From Bradyrhizobium erythrophlei (lineage in GTDB: Bacteria > Pseudomonadota > Alphaproteobacteria > Rhizobiales > Xanthobacteraceae): a DNA stretch of 64,000 nt. The stretch lies in NCBI RefSeq assembly GCF_900142985.1, contig NZ_LT670849.1, forward strand, positions 5,472,501-5,536,500. Reading direction: 5' to 3'. Positions 18,763 to 27,596 of this stretch are shown here, piece after piece. Numbering within the stretch: position 1 is the first letter of the stretch; each line of letters begins with the position of its first letter. The translations under genes and the position numbers were made by a program. Under the pieces are notes generated by a model. It was not told where the DNA came from. It saw only the letters and a list, made by a program, of their open reading frames with translations, and did not search any database.

Positions 18763-19464
18763 ATGCGGTATGATTTGTACTACTGGCCATCCATCCAGGG
18801 CCGCGGCGAATATGTCCGCCTGGCGCTGGAGGAAGCCGGCGCCGCCTACGTCGACGTGGCGCGCGAACGCGGCACGGCTGCGATGATGCGGATGATGGAG
18901 GAGGGGGCGACACCGCCATTCGCCCCGCCGTTCCTGAAAGCCGGCAAGCTCGTGATCGGGCAGACCGCCAGTATCCTGTTCTATCTTGGGCCACGCCATG
19001 GTCTGGCGCCAAAGACCGAGGCGGGCCGGCTGTGGGTGCATCAGCTTCAACTGACGGTGACGGATTTCGTGCTTGAGGTTCACGACACCCATCATCCGCT
19101 CGGCCCCTCGCTCTATTACGAGAACCAGAAGGTGGAGGCGAAAAAGCGCACCAGGGAATTCTGGAGCGAACGCGTGCCGAAATTTCTCGGCTATTTCGAG
19201 GGGCTCAAGGAAAAGAGCGGCGGCGCCTATGTGACCGGCCGCAAGCTCGCCTATATCGATCTGTCGCTGTTTCAAATCGTCGAGGGGCTGCGTTACGCTT
19301 TTCCGAAGCGGATGAAGGCCTTCGAGAAGGAAATTCCAGAACTTTGCGAACTCCATGATCGGATCGCCGCGCGGCCGAAGATCGCGGCCTATCTTGCGAG
19401 CGAGCGGCGGATTGCCTTCAACGAAGATGGCATCTTCCGCCGCTACAAGGAGCTGGATGACTGA
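18763..19464 (+). CDS. Glutathione S-transferase family protein
   Basis: 233 aa, starting at the second of two adjacent start codons (GTG-ATG). The N-terminal thioredoxin-like half begins MRYDLYYWPSIQGRGEYVRLALEEAG and includes IGQTASILFYLG (cis-Pro region with the glutathione-binding Gln-Thr/Ser). The C-terminal half is helical with KLAYIDLSLFQIVEGL. The organisation is that of a cytosolic sigma/mu-like GST. Substrate unknown. Confidence 0.88.
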   Translation: MRYDLYYWPSIQGRGEYVRLALEEAGAAYVDVARERGTAAMMRMMEEGATPPFAPPFLKAGKLVIGQTASILFYLGPRHGLAPKTEAGRLWVHQLQLTVTDFVLEVHDTHHPLGPSLYYENQKVEAKKRTREFWSERVPKFLGYFEGLKEKSGGAYVTGRKLAYIDLSLFQIVEGLRYAFPKRMKAFEKEIPELCELHDRIAARPKIAAYLASERRIAFNEDGIFRRYKELDD

Positions 19465-19812
19465 TCTTGGCTGCACTGACGGGGCGGTCGAATATCAGGA
19501 ACAGCTCGTTTCCCACGACAGCGCCTGATTTTGAAAGTGAGCGATTTTGAACAGACGATCGCAGTGCGCATATGCTGTTTTGCTAATCACCGGAGGATTG
19601 CGTTATCCGGACCTAAGCCAACGCCATCGGGCATTATTGTGCTTGGTGGCGTTGTGCTTCCGCGGGAATCCTAATTGGTTCATTTTTCGAACGTGAGCAG
19701 AATTGAACAGCGTTGCGGTGGCGGCGGTTCCATCGGTGAGCCGATATGGACCTTTGATCGATCACGCGCGTTGAAGCCATGAGACCGGGGCGTCGAACGC
19801 GGAGCTTTGGTT
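19465..19812. other. 348-bp intergenic region, no gene seen
   Basis: AT-richer than its neighbours. It probably holds the GST 3' end and the promoter of the small gene at 19813. No repeat or RNA is recognised. Confidence 0.5.
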
Positions 19813-20001
19813 ATGAGCGTTATTCCACTTCACCTGCAAAGAAAGTTTGAGCAGCGCTCGGCCGCCAGATTTCTCGCGGCGGCCGCATCGGCCGTACCCA
19901 AAGGCAGTCAGCCGAGAGGTGCCCTCAACACCTTGCCGCGCCCCGTAAAAGCAAAGGAAAAACCCGCTGAGTTGAGCAAGCGGGCCCGAGAAGGCCTGTG
20001 A
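19813..20001 (+). CDS. Small conserved hypothetical protein (MSVIPLHLQRKFEQR type)
   Basis: 62 aa, basic: MSVIPLHLQRKFEQRSAARF, then a Pro/Lys-rich tail. I recall close relatives in other Bradyrhizobium genomes but no function. GGAG lies 8 nt upstream of the ATG. The next small ORF begins 20 bp downstream. Confidence 0.65.
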   Translation: MSVIPLHLQRKFEQRSAARFLAAAASAVPKGSQPRGALNTLPRPVKAKEKPAELSKRAREGL

Positions 20002-20020
20002 GTCAATGCGGAGTTTTGAA

Positions 20021-20143
20021 ATGAAGCAAATACTCGGACTGAGTCTCGCTCTCCTGCTTTTTGGAAGCGGTATATGGGCGAATCTCGGCGGCGGCTCACT
20101 CTCCCAAAACAAAGGCGCGTGGGTGTCTTACGCCTTCCGATAG
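20021..20143 (+). CDS. 40-residue secreted or membrane peptide
   Basis: A short ORF with GGAG at 20010-20013. The product starts MKQILGLSLALLLFGSGIWA, a compact signal or membrane segment, followed by about 20 polar residues. It is close behind 19813 and may be co-transcribed. Support is only the ribosome site and hydrophobic pattern. Confidence 0.45.
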   Translation: MKQILGLSLALLLFGSGIWANLGGGSLSQNKGAWVSYAFR

Positions 20144-20366
20144 CGATTCCACTGTCTATCAGCCCTTTTGGATCAGCTTCGCTCATCGCAGGCGTGACCA
20201 TGGCGGTCATCGCGGCAGTATGTCGACCCGGCGCTACAACCCGCTGGTCAATATTGCTCGTGTCCAGATTTTGAAATGATGCCCGCGCCAGTTGCTATCC
20301 TGCCTTCCCGGAACATTCGGCGTTGCAACGGATTGGCCCAGAGTTGCACATTTATAGGAGCACGCG

Positions 20367-20621
20367 ATGATCAAGTACGCAGTAGCATTAGTGGCCGTGG
20401 TGAGCGTTTGCAGCGCAATTCCTGTTCGAGCGGAAGAAGTCGGAATCGGTGTAGGTCCTCGCGGCGTGACCGTGGGCGAGAGTCGTGGTGACCGTGATCG
20501 CGATCGTGACCACTTTCGGGATCGGGACCACCGAGGTCGCGACGAAACAGTGATTATCCGGAAGGACCGCGACCACGATCGAGACCGCGACCGTCGTCCG
20601 GTTGTTATCGACCGCGATTAA
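20367..20621 (+). CDS. Secreted Arg/Asp-repeat small protein
   Basis: 84 aa. A signal peptide (to VRAEE) is followed by VGIGVGPRGVTVGES and a highly charged RDRDRD / HRDRDH tract. AGGAG precedes the ATG and a strong terminator follows at 20637. Proteins of this shape are frequent in rhizobial periplasmic proteomes. No function is known. Confidence 0.75.
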   Translation: MIKYAVALVAVVSVCSAIPVRAEEVGIGVGPRGVTVGESRGDRDRDRDHFRDRDHRGRDETVIIRKDRDHDRDRDRRPVVIDRD

Positions 20622-20636
20622 TCAATGAATGCGAAA

Positions 20637-20673
20637 CAGAAGCGGCCTTCCTTTGGGAGGCCGCTTCTGTTTG
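20637..20673 (+). terminator. Terminator after the Arg/Asp-repeat gene
   Basis: CAGAAGCGGCC / GGCCGCTTCTG hairpin with an 11-base loop followed by TTTG. Confidence 0.85.
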
Positions 20674-20732
20674 TCGTCGCAAAAAAGCCTTCGGCATCAT
20701 CGGACCGGCCTGGTTGCACCCGGCCATCAACT

Positions 20733-21041
20733 TCACCACCAGCGTCTCCGCCCTGCGCCGCCCCAGCTTCCTCCCCATCGGCTCCTTCCTTGAAGCAGCC
20801 TGATGAGCATGAGAAGCAACACTGCGCCAATCGCGGCTGCAACGATTTCCGAGACGATGCCCGAACCGAGGTGGATCCCAAGTTGCGGAAATATCCAGCT
20901 CGCAATGAAGGCCCCTGCGATTCCCACGACGAGATCGCCGACCAGGCCCAGCCCTGTACCCTGGACGATCTGGCCCGCGAGCCAGCCAGCAGCGATGCCG
21001 ACAACCAATATGACGAGAAGAGTTTCGCCTGATATGTTCAT
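20733..21041 (-). CDS. GlsB/YeaQ/YmgE-family stress membrane protein
   Basis: 102 aa from ATG 21041, with GAGGA 8 nt upstream (an ATG 15 nt earlier is possible). Three glycine-rich helices contain GIAAGWLAGQIVQGTGLGLVGDLVVGIAGAFIASWIFP, the transglycosylase-associated (YeaQ) signature, then a Gly/Trp/Arg tail. The family is typically induced by stress. A pair of 17-bp near-identical boxes lies upstream (21122 and 21219). Confidence 0.9.
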   Translation of the reverse strand: MNISGETLLVILVVGIAAGWLAGQIVQGTGLGLVGDLVVGIAGAFIASWIFPQLGIHLGSGIVSEIVAAAIGAVLLLMLIRLLQGRSRWGGSWGGAGRRRWW

Positions 21042-21121
21042 GTTTTGCGTCCTCATGATCGGACAACCCGGCGGCGGCGCCACCGCATGGGTCGATGGTA
21101 GGCCCTGAGCCCGGCGGAGGC

Positions 21122-21235
21122 TGTGCAAAATTGCTCAGAGGTTACTGGTTTGTGCGGCGTACCGTTCACTGGTACGTGTGCCGCTCATTCGTAAGTATCG
21201 ATGGCTCTATGGAAGGCCTGTGCAATTTTGCTCAG
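21122..21235. repeat. Direct repeat pair upstream of the YeaQ-like gene
   Basis: TGTGCAAAATTGCTCAG at 21122-21138 and TGTGCAATTTTGCTCAG at 21219-21235 differ at two central positions. Between them lies an inverted repeat, GTACC / GGTAC with flanking GGC / GCC (about 21156-21183). It could be a regulator-binding array for the divergent YeaQ-like and DUF1488 genes. Confidence 0.5.
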
Positions 21236-21288
21236 CGCGGGCCGGCTGCGCCGGATAGGCTCTCATATCGGCCCCGCGAAGGACATTG

Positions 21289-21555
21289 ATGACCCTGCAA
21301 TTTCCGAATCACAGTCGAAGCTATGACCGGACCCGCCGGGCCGTACGTTTTTGGGGATATGACACCTCGATTGAATATTCGTTCTTTGTCACCGTCGACG
21401 CTCTTGAGCGGGTAGAACCGCATCTCACGCGTGACGAAGAAGGCTTTCTCGGTGCGTTCGATGCGCATCGGGATCTGATTTTTCAGACGGCCGCCAAGGT
21501 GCATTCGCGAGATCGAAAGAGCCGCTACGATTTGGTCGGCGCCGACTTCGGATAA
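21289..21555 (+). CDS. DUF1488-family protein
   Basis: 88 aa. LQFPNHSRSYDRTRRAVRFWGYDTSIEYSFFVTVDAL matches the DUF1488 consensus, a small cytoplasmic family of unknown function common in rhizobia. The ATG at 21289 is chosen over the preceding TTG; AAGGA lies upstream. Confidence 0.85.
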   Translation: MTLQFPNHSRSYDRTRRAVRFWGYDTSIEYSFFVTVDALERVEPHLTRDEEGFLGAFDAHRDLIFQTAAKVHSRDRKSRYDLVGADFG

Positions 21556-21570
21556 CCTTAAGGTGGAGTG

Positions 21571-21585
21571 GATTTGACATTCGCT
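21571..21585 (+). repeat. Half copy of the 159-173 repeat arm
   Basis: GATTTGACATTCGCT is identical to the left arm of the palindrome upstream of cckA. No complementary arm is visible nearby, so this is an isolated remnant. Confidence 0.6.
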
Positions 21586-21662
21586 ACGCGCCCCGCCGCG
21601 AGTCCGTCAAGCTGAGGCGGCTGGCGCAAGGATCGAAAGGTTTTTTGAGCTTTTAACCGCGG

Positions 21663-21800
21663 TTATCTGGTTGCGACCGGGATTCTCGCCTCTTCCTCAG
21701 CTAGCAACCTCAAGAGCAATTGCCGTCGGGCGTCGTCCTTGGCCAGAGTGAGCTGCCGTCTGAGGATTTTCAGATTTTCGCGGTGCGTAAAGTCTTCCAT
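21663..21800 (-). CDS. 45-residue conserved small protein (MEDFTHRENL type)
   Basis: The product starts MEDFTHRENLKILRRQL and continues LRLLAEEEARIPVATR. A GAGGA ribosome site precedes the ATG by 4 nt. Very similar short proteins beginning MEDF.HREN with a C-terminal LLAEEEA are, from memory, widespread in Bradyrhizobium. A helical, charged, cytoplasmic peptide of unknown role. Confidence 0.75.
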   Translation of the reverse strand: MEDFTHRENLKILRRQLTLAKDDARRQLLLRLLAEEEARIPVATR

Positions 21801-22148
21801 GGCGTCCTCGCTTCAGGGGTCACTCGCTCAGGTTGGTGAATTCCGGCCGTGGCGAGCGAACCAGATCGATGCATGTACGGGATTGTATGCGATGCACGCC
21901 TACAAATCAGGCGGGAGCGTTACGGCACTCTCAGGCACCCGGATGGATACACATGGATATGGGATCAAATGTTCGAATAACGAGCCCCAGCGTACAAATA
22001 AGATATGACGCGGCGCGCCCGCGGCGGACGAAGATGCGTACTGCTGTTTCGCCGTGGCGCGATGATGGTGTCTACGCGCCTGCGTTACTCCCATCGGCGG
22101 GCGATCGACCTGCCGGCGAGATCGACCGCCGCAATCGGTCCGAAAGTA
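21801..22148. other. 348-bp intergenic region, no gene seen
   Basis: Convergent ends are absent here. Open frames on both strands are short and lack ribosome sites. No hairpin or repeat recognised. Confidence 0.5.
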
Positions 22149-23288
22149 CTACTTCGGGACGCCGTGCTTCCACTTGTCCCAGCGGGCAACGACGTCCTTG
22201 ATGAACAGCGCGGACGCGACCCATAGATTGCTGATGGCAGGCACGAAACCGCCGGAGCCACCTTCGGGACCACACCCGCACAGCGAGTGCCAGGCCGACT
22301 CGCCGGGGTAGGGGCGGTCAAAGTTCGATGCGGTCCGCAGCACCGCAACGCGGTTGAGATCCACCAGTCCCGAGATCGCCCCGCGGGTCAGCGCCATGTA
22401 CGTGGCGTTGTCCTCCTGTTGCGTGGTGCAATAGGTGCCCTTGCCGGCGGTCCACAGCGCGGTCCATGCCGTGGCCCGTTCGCCGAGCTGGATGCCGTGA
22501 AACCAGGTATCGCCAGCCATCGTGTCGCACTGAATGACGGTTGGCGGGGCCTTGGCCTTCGCCTCGGCATAGTGGCCTCGATAGGCTTGGGCCGTCGCGT
22601 TGTCGTTGACCGTGAGATCCACCTTGCTGGTCAGCGAGAGGATCTTCTGCAGCAAGGTCTCGTTCAACTGATACATCTCGCTGTGATATGGGGTCGGGAT
22701 AGTGGGCAACGAGTTCCAGGGCTGTGTGGTCGTATCGGTCGGAAAGATCGCGAGATATCCATAGGGCCATGCCGGGGTGGTCGGATCGGCCTGGGTTCCT
22801 GGAATCTCGCGCGCGTCGATCTCCCATGAGATGCCGTAGTCGATGAGATAGCGCGCCCAGGCCGCCGAGCCCGTTGTCCCCTGGTGAGGATCGATCCCCG
22901 CGATGCCTGCGATCAGAAAGTATGTGCGGCGCAGGTCGAACTTGTTGCTGAGGATCAACGCCATGGTCGATGCGGCCACGTTGGCGTGACCCTCGCCGGC
23001 GACCATCTGGCACACATCGTCGGAGTTGCACATGACGTTGGGATAATCGGGCGAAAGGCCTCGAACCGGTATCGCTTCATTCAGTCCGAGATTCGCCGTG
23101 AAGGCCGATGCCTCGGAGCCCGGGAAGGGCGTGCCCCCGAACATATTGATGATCATGATCTTCACGGGTCGCCCGTCATCGTCGGCGAAGGCGGGACCGG
23201 TGAAGAGGGCGCCGACGAAGATGCCCGCGCCGGCGAGCAGGCATCGGGTTGTCGACAGGGCCGTTTCGATCATCCTGTGGCCATGCAT
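22149..23288 (-). CDS. Purine nucleoside permease (NUP)-family periplasmic protein
   Basis: 379 aa with an export signal (to about residue 35). The mature part has VKIMIINMFGGTPFPGSEA, AGIAGIDPHQGTTGSAAWARYLIDY and RTASNFDRPYP, which match the NUP family named after fungal purine nucleoside permease. The fold resembles nucleoside phosphorylases, so a nucleoside-binding role is likely, but transport by a soluble protein is doubtful. GGGAGG precedes the start. Confidence 0.85.
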   Translation of the reverse strand: MHGHRMIETALSTTRCLLAGAGIFVGALFTGPAFADDDGRPVKIMIINMFGGTPFPGSEASAFTANLGLNEAIPVRGLSPDYPNVMCNSDDVCQMVAGEGHANVAASTMALILSNKFDLRRTYFLIAGIAGIDPHQGTTGSAAWARYLIDYGISWEIDAREIPGTQADPTTPAWPYGYLAIFPTDTTTQPWNSLPTIPTPYHSEMYQLNETLLQKILSLTSKVDLTVNDNATAQAYRGHYAEAKAKAPPTVIQCDTMAGDTWFHGIQLGERATAWTALWTAGKGTYCTTQQEDNATYMALTRGAISGLVDLNRVAVLRTASNFDRPYPGESAWHSLCGCGPEGGSGGFVPAISNLWVASALFIKDVVARWDKWKHGVPK

Positions 23289-23643
23289 GGAAGGTCCTCC
23301 CTCTGGTTACTGGTTGCCGATATTTGCGTGGCGATTGCGACGCCGCTCGCAAAGCATTTTTCATGCCGATGACATCAAGCGAGCGCGCCACGCAGCGGCG
23401 GATGCTGCCTGGCGAACAAGACAACGATCAGCGCAAGTAACTCGCGGTCTATGGTGGAAGATTCTCGCCAACCCGTGGCGGCGTGTTGCGCGCCATTTCG
23501 AGAATGACAGGCTACGAGGCCTGCGCGAAATCGCACAGCGATGCGCCACGGTCGATGAAGAAGGCGGCAAACTTGCGTCGTCGTCGCATCATGACGTGAC
23601 GAATTCTTGAAGGCGCTTGCGCTGCCTTTGTTGGCGCGCCGGA
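23289..23643. other. 355-bp intergenic region, no gene seen
   Basis: This lies between the NUP-family gene start and the GFA-family gene end. Several overlapping frames are open, but none has a ribosome site or sensible composition. A degraded gene cannot be excluded. Confidence 0.45.
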
Positions 23644-24003
23644 TTACCGGTTGCGGCCGTCGACCGGCGTCATCTTGAGTTTTGCGAGCTCGATGCCGTC
23701 GATGCAGGCGACGTTGAGCGCGACCACGGCGGTGCCGTCGGGCTTGCTGCCGCGCGCGAACACCTCGACGCCGCAATCGTTGCAGGACTGGTGACGGATC
23801 GCATGCTTGTTGAAGAGATATTCCGTCAGGTTGTCCTCACCGGCGCGCAACTGAAAGCGCTCGGGCGCGACAAAGGCGAAATGCAGGCCGCGCTTGGTGC
23901 AGATCGAGCAATTGCACGCGGTGACCATCGCAAGGTCGGTCGTGCATTCGAAGCGCACCAGGCCGCAATGGCAGCCGCCGGTCAGGGTTTTGTTTGCGGG
24001 CAT
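23644..24003 (-). CDS. GFA-family (glutathione-dependent formaldehyde-activating-like) protein
   Basis: 119 aa. Zinc-binding cysteines appear as GGCHCGLVRFEC and ACNCSICTKRG, plus CNDCGVEVF, the three-cluster pattern of the GFA/CENP-V fold. Substrate unknown. The ATG at 24003 lies 5 nt past the stop of the upstream ICMT-like gene (24009), and an overlapping GTG start is also possible, so translation is probably coupled. Confidence 0.87.
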   Translation of the reverse strand: MPANKTLTGGCHCGLVRFECTTDLAMVTACNCSICTKRGLHFAFVAPERFQLRAGEDNLTEYLFNKHAIRHQSCNDCGVEVFARGSKPDGTAVVALNVACIDGIELAKLKMTPVDGRNR

Positions 24004-24008
24004 CGTGC

Positions 24009-24683
24009 TCACCACACTCCAGGCACGAGACGATAGCGCACCCGTGCCGCATAGTCAGCATAGCCGGGCAGTCCCGTCGTCAGCGTATTTTCCTCGATCC
24101 CGGTGCGAATGGCGAAGATCACGGCGAAAACCGGCGACATCACGAGGCCCCACCACGATCCCAACAGAAGCGCAATGCCAATGAGGAACAGCACCGCACC
24201 GCTATACATCGGATGGCGGACAAAGGCGTAGGGCCCGGATGAAATGACGTGATGGCCACGTTCCGACTGCACCTTCACGACCGCCGCGGCAAACGCGTTT
24301 TCGCGGAACACCCACATGATGAAGAAGGAGGAGGCGATCAGCAGCGCGAGCCCCAGCACCTGCAAGGCCAGCGGCATCCCGCCGGGATGGAAGCGCTCGT
24401 CGAGCCCCATTGCAATCAGCCAGATCAGGATGGACGCGCCGAAAGCCCAGATGATTTTCTTGTCGGCGGCCGGCTGATCCTTCTGGATCGGCGCGCGCAT
24501 GCGCTCGGCCAGCAGTTCCGGGCTGCTCTTGGCCAGCCATCCTCCGAACAGGAGGCCGGAGGCCAGCATAAATCCAAGAAAAACCCACGCGCCCGGCCAA
24601 TGCAGTGTACCGGCGGGGACGAACAACAATACGGCAAAGACGATAAGCCAGACGAAGGTCTGGATCAGCCATTTTGCGATCAT
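24009..24683 (-). CDS. ICMT/phospholipid-methyltransferase-like membrane enzyme
   Basis: 224 aa with about five hydrophobic helices. The C-terminal signature SSGPYAFVRHPMYSGAVLF and EENTL-GYADYAARVRYRLVPGVW is the S-adenosylmethionine-binding motif of isoprenylcysteine carboxyl methyltransferase-like proteins. The natural acceptor in bacteria is unknown. It is the first gene of a two-gene unit with the GFA-family protein. Confidence 0.87.
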   Translation of the reverse strand: MIAKWLIQTFVWLIVFAVLLFVPAGTLHWPGAWVFLGFMLASGLLFGGWLAKSSPELLAERMRAPIQKDQPAADKKIIWAFGASILIWLIAMGLDERFHPGGMPLALQVLGLALLIASSFFIMWVFRENAFAAAVVKVQSERGHHVISSGPYAFVRHPMYSGAVLFLIGIALLLGSWWGLVMSPVFAVIFAIRTGIEENTLTTGLPGYADYAARVRYRLVPGVW

Positions 24684-24802
24684 GCGGCGTCCTCCCTTTC
24701 AGGGGACAGCTAATGATCGCGCGGTGTTTCGGCAAATTTTCGCGCGCCGTAACCGGCGCGTGGAACCCGGCTCAGAGTTTCCTGACGCGCCTTCTAAAAG
24801 CC

Positions 24803-25024
24803 TTAGACGAGCTGGTCGACCCGCGTTCCCTGGCCCGGCGGGAGTGGGGCGGGAGCCGGCGGCAGGGTTTGGGTGGGATCGTTGTTTGAGCTGGTGTCGT
24901 TGTTTGAACCGGTGTCGGGCGTCACAACGGCCGCAGCGATCGCAGCGGGCTGCGTGTTGCTGTTCGTGTCGAGATAGTTGTAGGGCGGCGGCGCCGGGGT
25001 CGACGAAATGCTGGAAACGCTCAT
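24803..25024 (-). CDS. Small Pro/Asn/Ser-rich hypothetical protein
   Basis: 73 aa, low complexity: MSVSSISSTPAPPPYNYLDT, then alternating SNN/PAP runs, probably disordered. No signal peptide. A GAG-containing site precedes the ATG. Similar short proteins occur in Bradyrhizobium by recall. No function known. Confidence 0.55.
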   Translation of the reverse strand: MSVSSISSTPAPPPYNYLDTNSNTQPAAIAAAVVTPDTGSNNDTSSNNDPTQTLPPAPAPLPPGQGTRVDQLV

Positions 25025-25162
25025 GGGATCTCAAATCCTGCTACACGCGGAATTAGCGCCCACTGTGAGGCCACAAAGCCCAAGGGCTGCTGAACCCAAT
25101 CGCTAAAATGCAATCTATCTGGCGCGCACCAGCCCTATGGTGAACGCGTTGCTAGTGGCTGC

Positions 25163-25642
25163 CTATTGGTCCACCGAGCGCGAGATCGCGATCGCGGAGT
25201 CGGCCTTGGTGCGCGTGCAGTTCATGTCGAGACGTCGGAAGCGGATCGAGACGTCGTCGCCGCGGAAAATGCCCATCCGCGACAGGCAGCCTGAGACGCC
25301 CTTGTTCAACTCGTCCTTGGGCAGCGTGAAGACGATCGCGGCCGCGCCGGCGACGAAGGCGATGAATTCCAGTTTCGGCTTGCGGGTGAATCCCTTGATG
25401 TAGAGCTCGTTCGAGTATTTGCGGTTGGCGCAGCCGAGCGACATTTCCTTGGCCATCGGATGCGACAGATAGATCATGTTGGCGGCCGTGATGCCGACCT
25501 TCAGCCCGTCGATCTGCCCCTTGAGCTGGTTGGCGATGTCCTCGCAGCGGTCGGCCCGTGCTGGCGAAGCAGCGAAAGTGGACAATACCGCCATCATGGC
25601 GGCAAGCAGGATCGGTCGGCGCAAGTGTCGTCGTGATGTCAT
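25163..25642 (-). CDS. Secreted hypothetical protein
   Basis: 159 aa from ATG 25642. Upstream codons of the open frame run into a palindromic repeat and are unlikely to be translated. A signal peptide ends SPARADR. Two or more cysteines (RCEDIANQL, LGCANRKYSNELY, SGCLSRMG, MNCTRTKAD) suggest disulphides in the periplasm. No family recognised. Confidence 0.75.
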   Translation of the reverse strand: MTSRRHLRRPILLAAMMAVLSTFAASPARADRCEDIANQLKGQIDGLKVGITAANMIYLSHPMAKEMSLGCANRKYSNELYIKGFTRKPKLEFIAFVAGAAAIVFTLPKDELNKGVSGCLSRMGIFRGDDVSIRFRRLDMNCTRTKADSAIAISRSVDQ

Positions 25643-25713
25643 CGTGGCAGCCCCTTCTTCCCGGCATAGAAGCCTCAAGCCGGAGAAGAGTGCAAGATGG
25701 TCTGTCCCCTTCT

Positions 25714-25836
25714 TCATGCCCGCGCTTGTCGCGGGCATCCACGTCTTTCTTTGACCCTCAACCAAAAGACGTAGATGGCCGGGCATAGCCGTCCAAAGGA
25801 CGGCGTCGCTTCCGCTCGCCTATGCCCGGCCATGAC
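25714..25836. repeat. Composite palindromic repeat (ATGCCCGCG / CCGGGCATAG type)
   Basis: Three nested inverted repeats: ATGCCCGCG/CGCGGGCAT, ACGTCTTT/AAAGACGT, and GATGGCCGGGCATA / TATGCCCGGCCAT around an inner GTCC/GGAC hairpin. By recall this is one of the commonest extragenic palindromes in Bradyrhizobium and Rhodopseudomonas. It separates the secreted protein gene from fumarase. Confidence 0.85.
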
Positions 25837-25940
25837 GGGTACCCGCCGTTCACCTTCAACCTTCACTTTGGCGCAAAAAGGCTTAGAACGGCTTTGACGA
25901 TTGCCGGTTTAAGCACCGGCCCAACCACGCGAGCCCTCCC

Positions 25941-27596
25941 ATGAACGCCCCTTCCGCCTTTCCCGACCCGCAAAAGCCCGTTCCGCCCTACAAGCACACG
26001 CCGCTGTTTCCGTTAGGCGCGGACACCACACCCTACAAGAAGGTCACGGCCGAGGGCGTCCGGGTCGAGAAAGTGCTCGGCAAGGACATGCTGGTGGTCT
26101 CGCGCGAGGCGCTGCGGGCGCTGTCGGAGGCAGCCTTCGGCGAGATCAATCACTATCTGCGCCCCGGCCATCTGAAGCAATTGCGCTCGATCCTCGACGA
26201 CAAGGAAGCGAGCTCCAACGACAAGTTCGTGGCGCTGGACTTTTTGAAGAACGCCAACATCGCCGCCGGCGGCGTCTTGCCGATGTGCCAGGACACCGGC
26301 ACCGCGATCATCATGGGCAAGAAGGGCTGCAACGTCATAACCGATGGCGAGGACGAGGCGGCGCTTTCGGAAGGCGCGCGCGATGCGTATTTGCGGCGAA
26401 ACCTGCGCTACTCGCAGGTCGCGCCGCTGTCGATGTATGAGGAAAAGAACACCGCCAACAACATGCCGGCGCAGTGCGAGATCTACGCCGAAGGCGATGA
26501 CGCCTACAAGTTCATGTTCATGGCCAAGGGCGGCGGTTCGGCCAACAAGAGCTTCCTGTTTCAGGCGACGCCTTCGGTGCTGACCAGAGACCGCCTGCTG
26601 GCATTCATGAAAGAAAAGATACTCACGCTGGGCACCGCGGCGTGCCCGCCTTATCACCTGGCGATCGTGATCGGCGGCACTTCGGCCGAACTCTGCATGA
26701 AGACGGTGAAGCTCGCATCCGCGCGCTATCTCGACGCGCTGCCCACGCAGGGTTCGCCGGACGGCAATGCCTTCCGCGATCTCGAGATGGAGCAGGAAAT
26801 TCACAAGATGACGCAGAGCCTCGGAGTGGGTGCGCAGTTCGGCGGCAAGTACTTCTGCCATGATGTGCGCGTCATCCGCATGCCGCGTCATGGCGCCTCG
26901 TTGCCGATCGGGCTTGGCGTGTCGTGCTCGGCCGACCGCCAGGTGCTCGGCAAGATCACCAAGGACGGCGTGTATCTGGAGGAACTCGAGCACAACCCGG
27001 CGCAATATCTGCCGCAGGTCGAGCAGGCGCTCGGCGGCGAGGTGGTCAAGATCGACCTCGGCAAGCCGATGAAGGAAATTTTGGCGACGCTGTCGCAATA
27101 CCCGGTCAAGACGCGGCTGTCGCTCAGCGGCACCATGATCGTGGCGCGCGACTCCGCGCACGCGAAATTGCGTGAGCGCCTGGAGAGGGGCGAGCCGCTG
27201 CCGGATTACTTCAAGAACCATCCGATCTATTACGCCGGTCCCGCCAAGACGCCGGAAGGCTATGCCTCCGGTGCGTTCGGGCCGACCACGGCGGGGCGGA
27301 TGGATTCCTTTGTCGATCAGTTCCAGGCCGCCGGCGGCTCGATGGTGATGCTGGCCAAGGGCAACCGCGCGGTCGCGGTGCGCGAGGCCTGCAAGAAGCA
27401 CGGCGGCTTCTATCTCGGCTCGATCGGTGGGGCTGCGGCAAACCTCGCCGAGCACTGCATCAAGAAGGTCGAGGTCGTCGAATATCCCGAGCTCGGCATG
27501 GAAGCGATCTGGCGCATCGAGGTCGTGGATTTCCCGGCCTTCATCATCATCGACGACAAAGGCAACGACTTCTTCAAGGAATTGAACCTGGGGTGA
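25941..27596 (+). CDS. fumA: Class I (iron-sulphur) fumarate hydratase
   Basis: 551 aa, full length for the FumA/FumB type. It hydrates fumarate to L-malate in the citric-acid cycle, in the cytoplasm. The three [4Fe-4S]-ligating cysteines are in place: Cys116 in LPMCQDTGT, Cys235 in TAACPPYH and Cys329 in GVSCSADR. The C-terminal beta domain carries [15 protein letters not shown] and [11 protein letters not shown]. Its last 23 bp overlap the 3' end of the convergent MFS gene. Confidence 0.95.
   Translation: MNAPSAFPDPQKPVPPYKHTPLFPLGADTTPYKKVTAEGVRVEKVLGKDMLVVSREALRALSEAAFGEINHYLRPGHLKQLRSILDDKEASSNDKFVALDFLKNANIAAGGVLPMCQDTGTAIIMGKKGCNVITDGEDEAALSEGARDAYLRRNLRYSQVAPLSMYEEKNTANNMPAQCEIYAEGDDAYKFMFMAKGGGSANKSFLFQATPSVLTRDRLLAFMKEKILTLGTAACPPYHLAIVIGGTSAELCMKTVKLASARYLDALPTQGSPDGNAFRDLEMEQEIHKMTQSLGVGAQFGGKYFCHDVRVIRMPRHGASLPIGLGVSCSADRQVLGKITKDGVYLEELEHNPAQYLPQVEQALGGEVVKIDLGKPMKEILATLSQYPVKTRLSLSGTMIVARDSAHAKLRERLERGEPLPDYFKNHPIYYAGPAKTPEGYASGAFGPTTAGRMDSFVDQFQAAGGSMVMLAKGNRAVAVREACKKHGGFYLGSIGGAAANLAEHCIKKVEVVEYPELGMEAIWRIEVVDFPAFIIIDDKGNDFFKELNLG

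Noticed and set aside
26013..27455. 480-codon frame antisense to fumA
   Set aside because: Shadow frame; composition is typical of reverse-strand GC-rich coding sequence.
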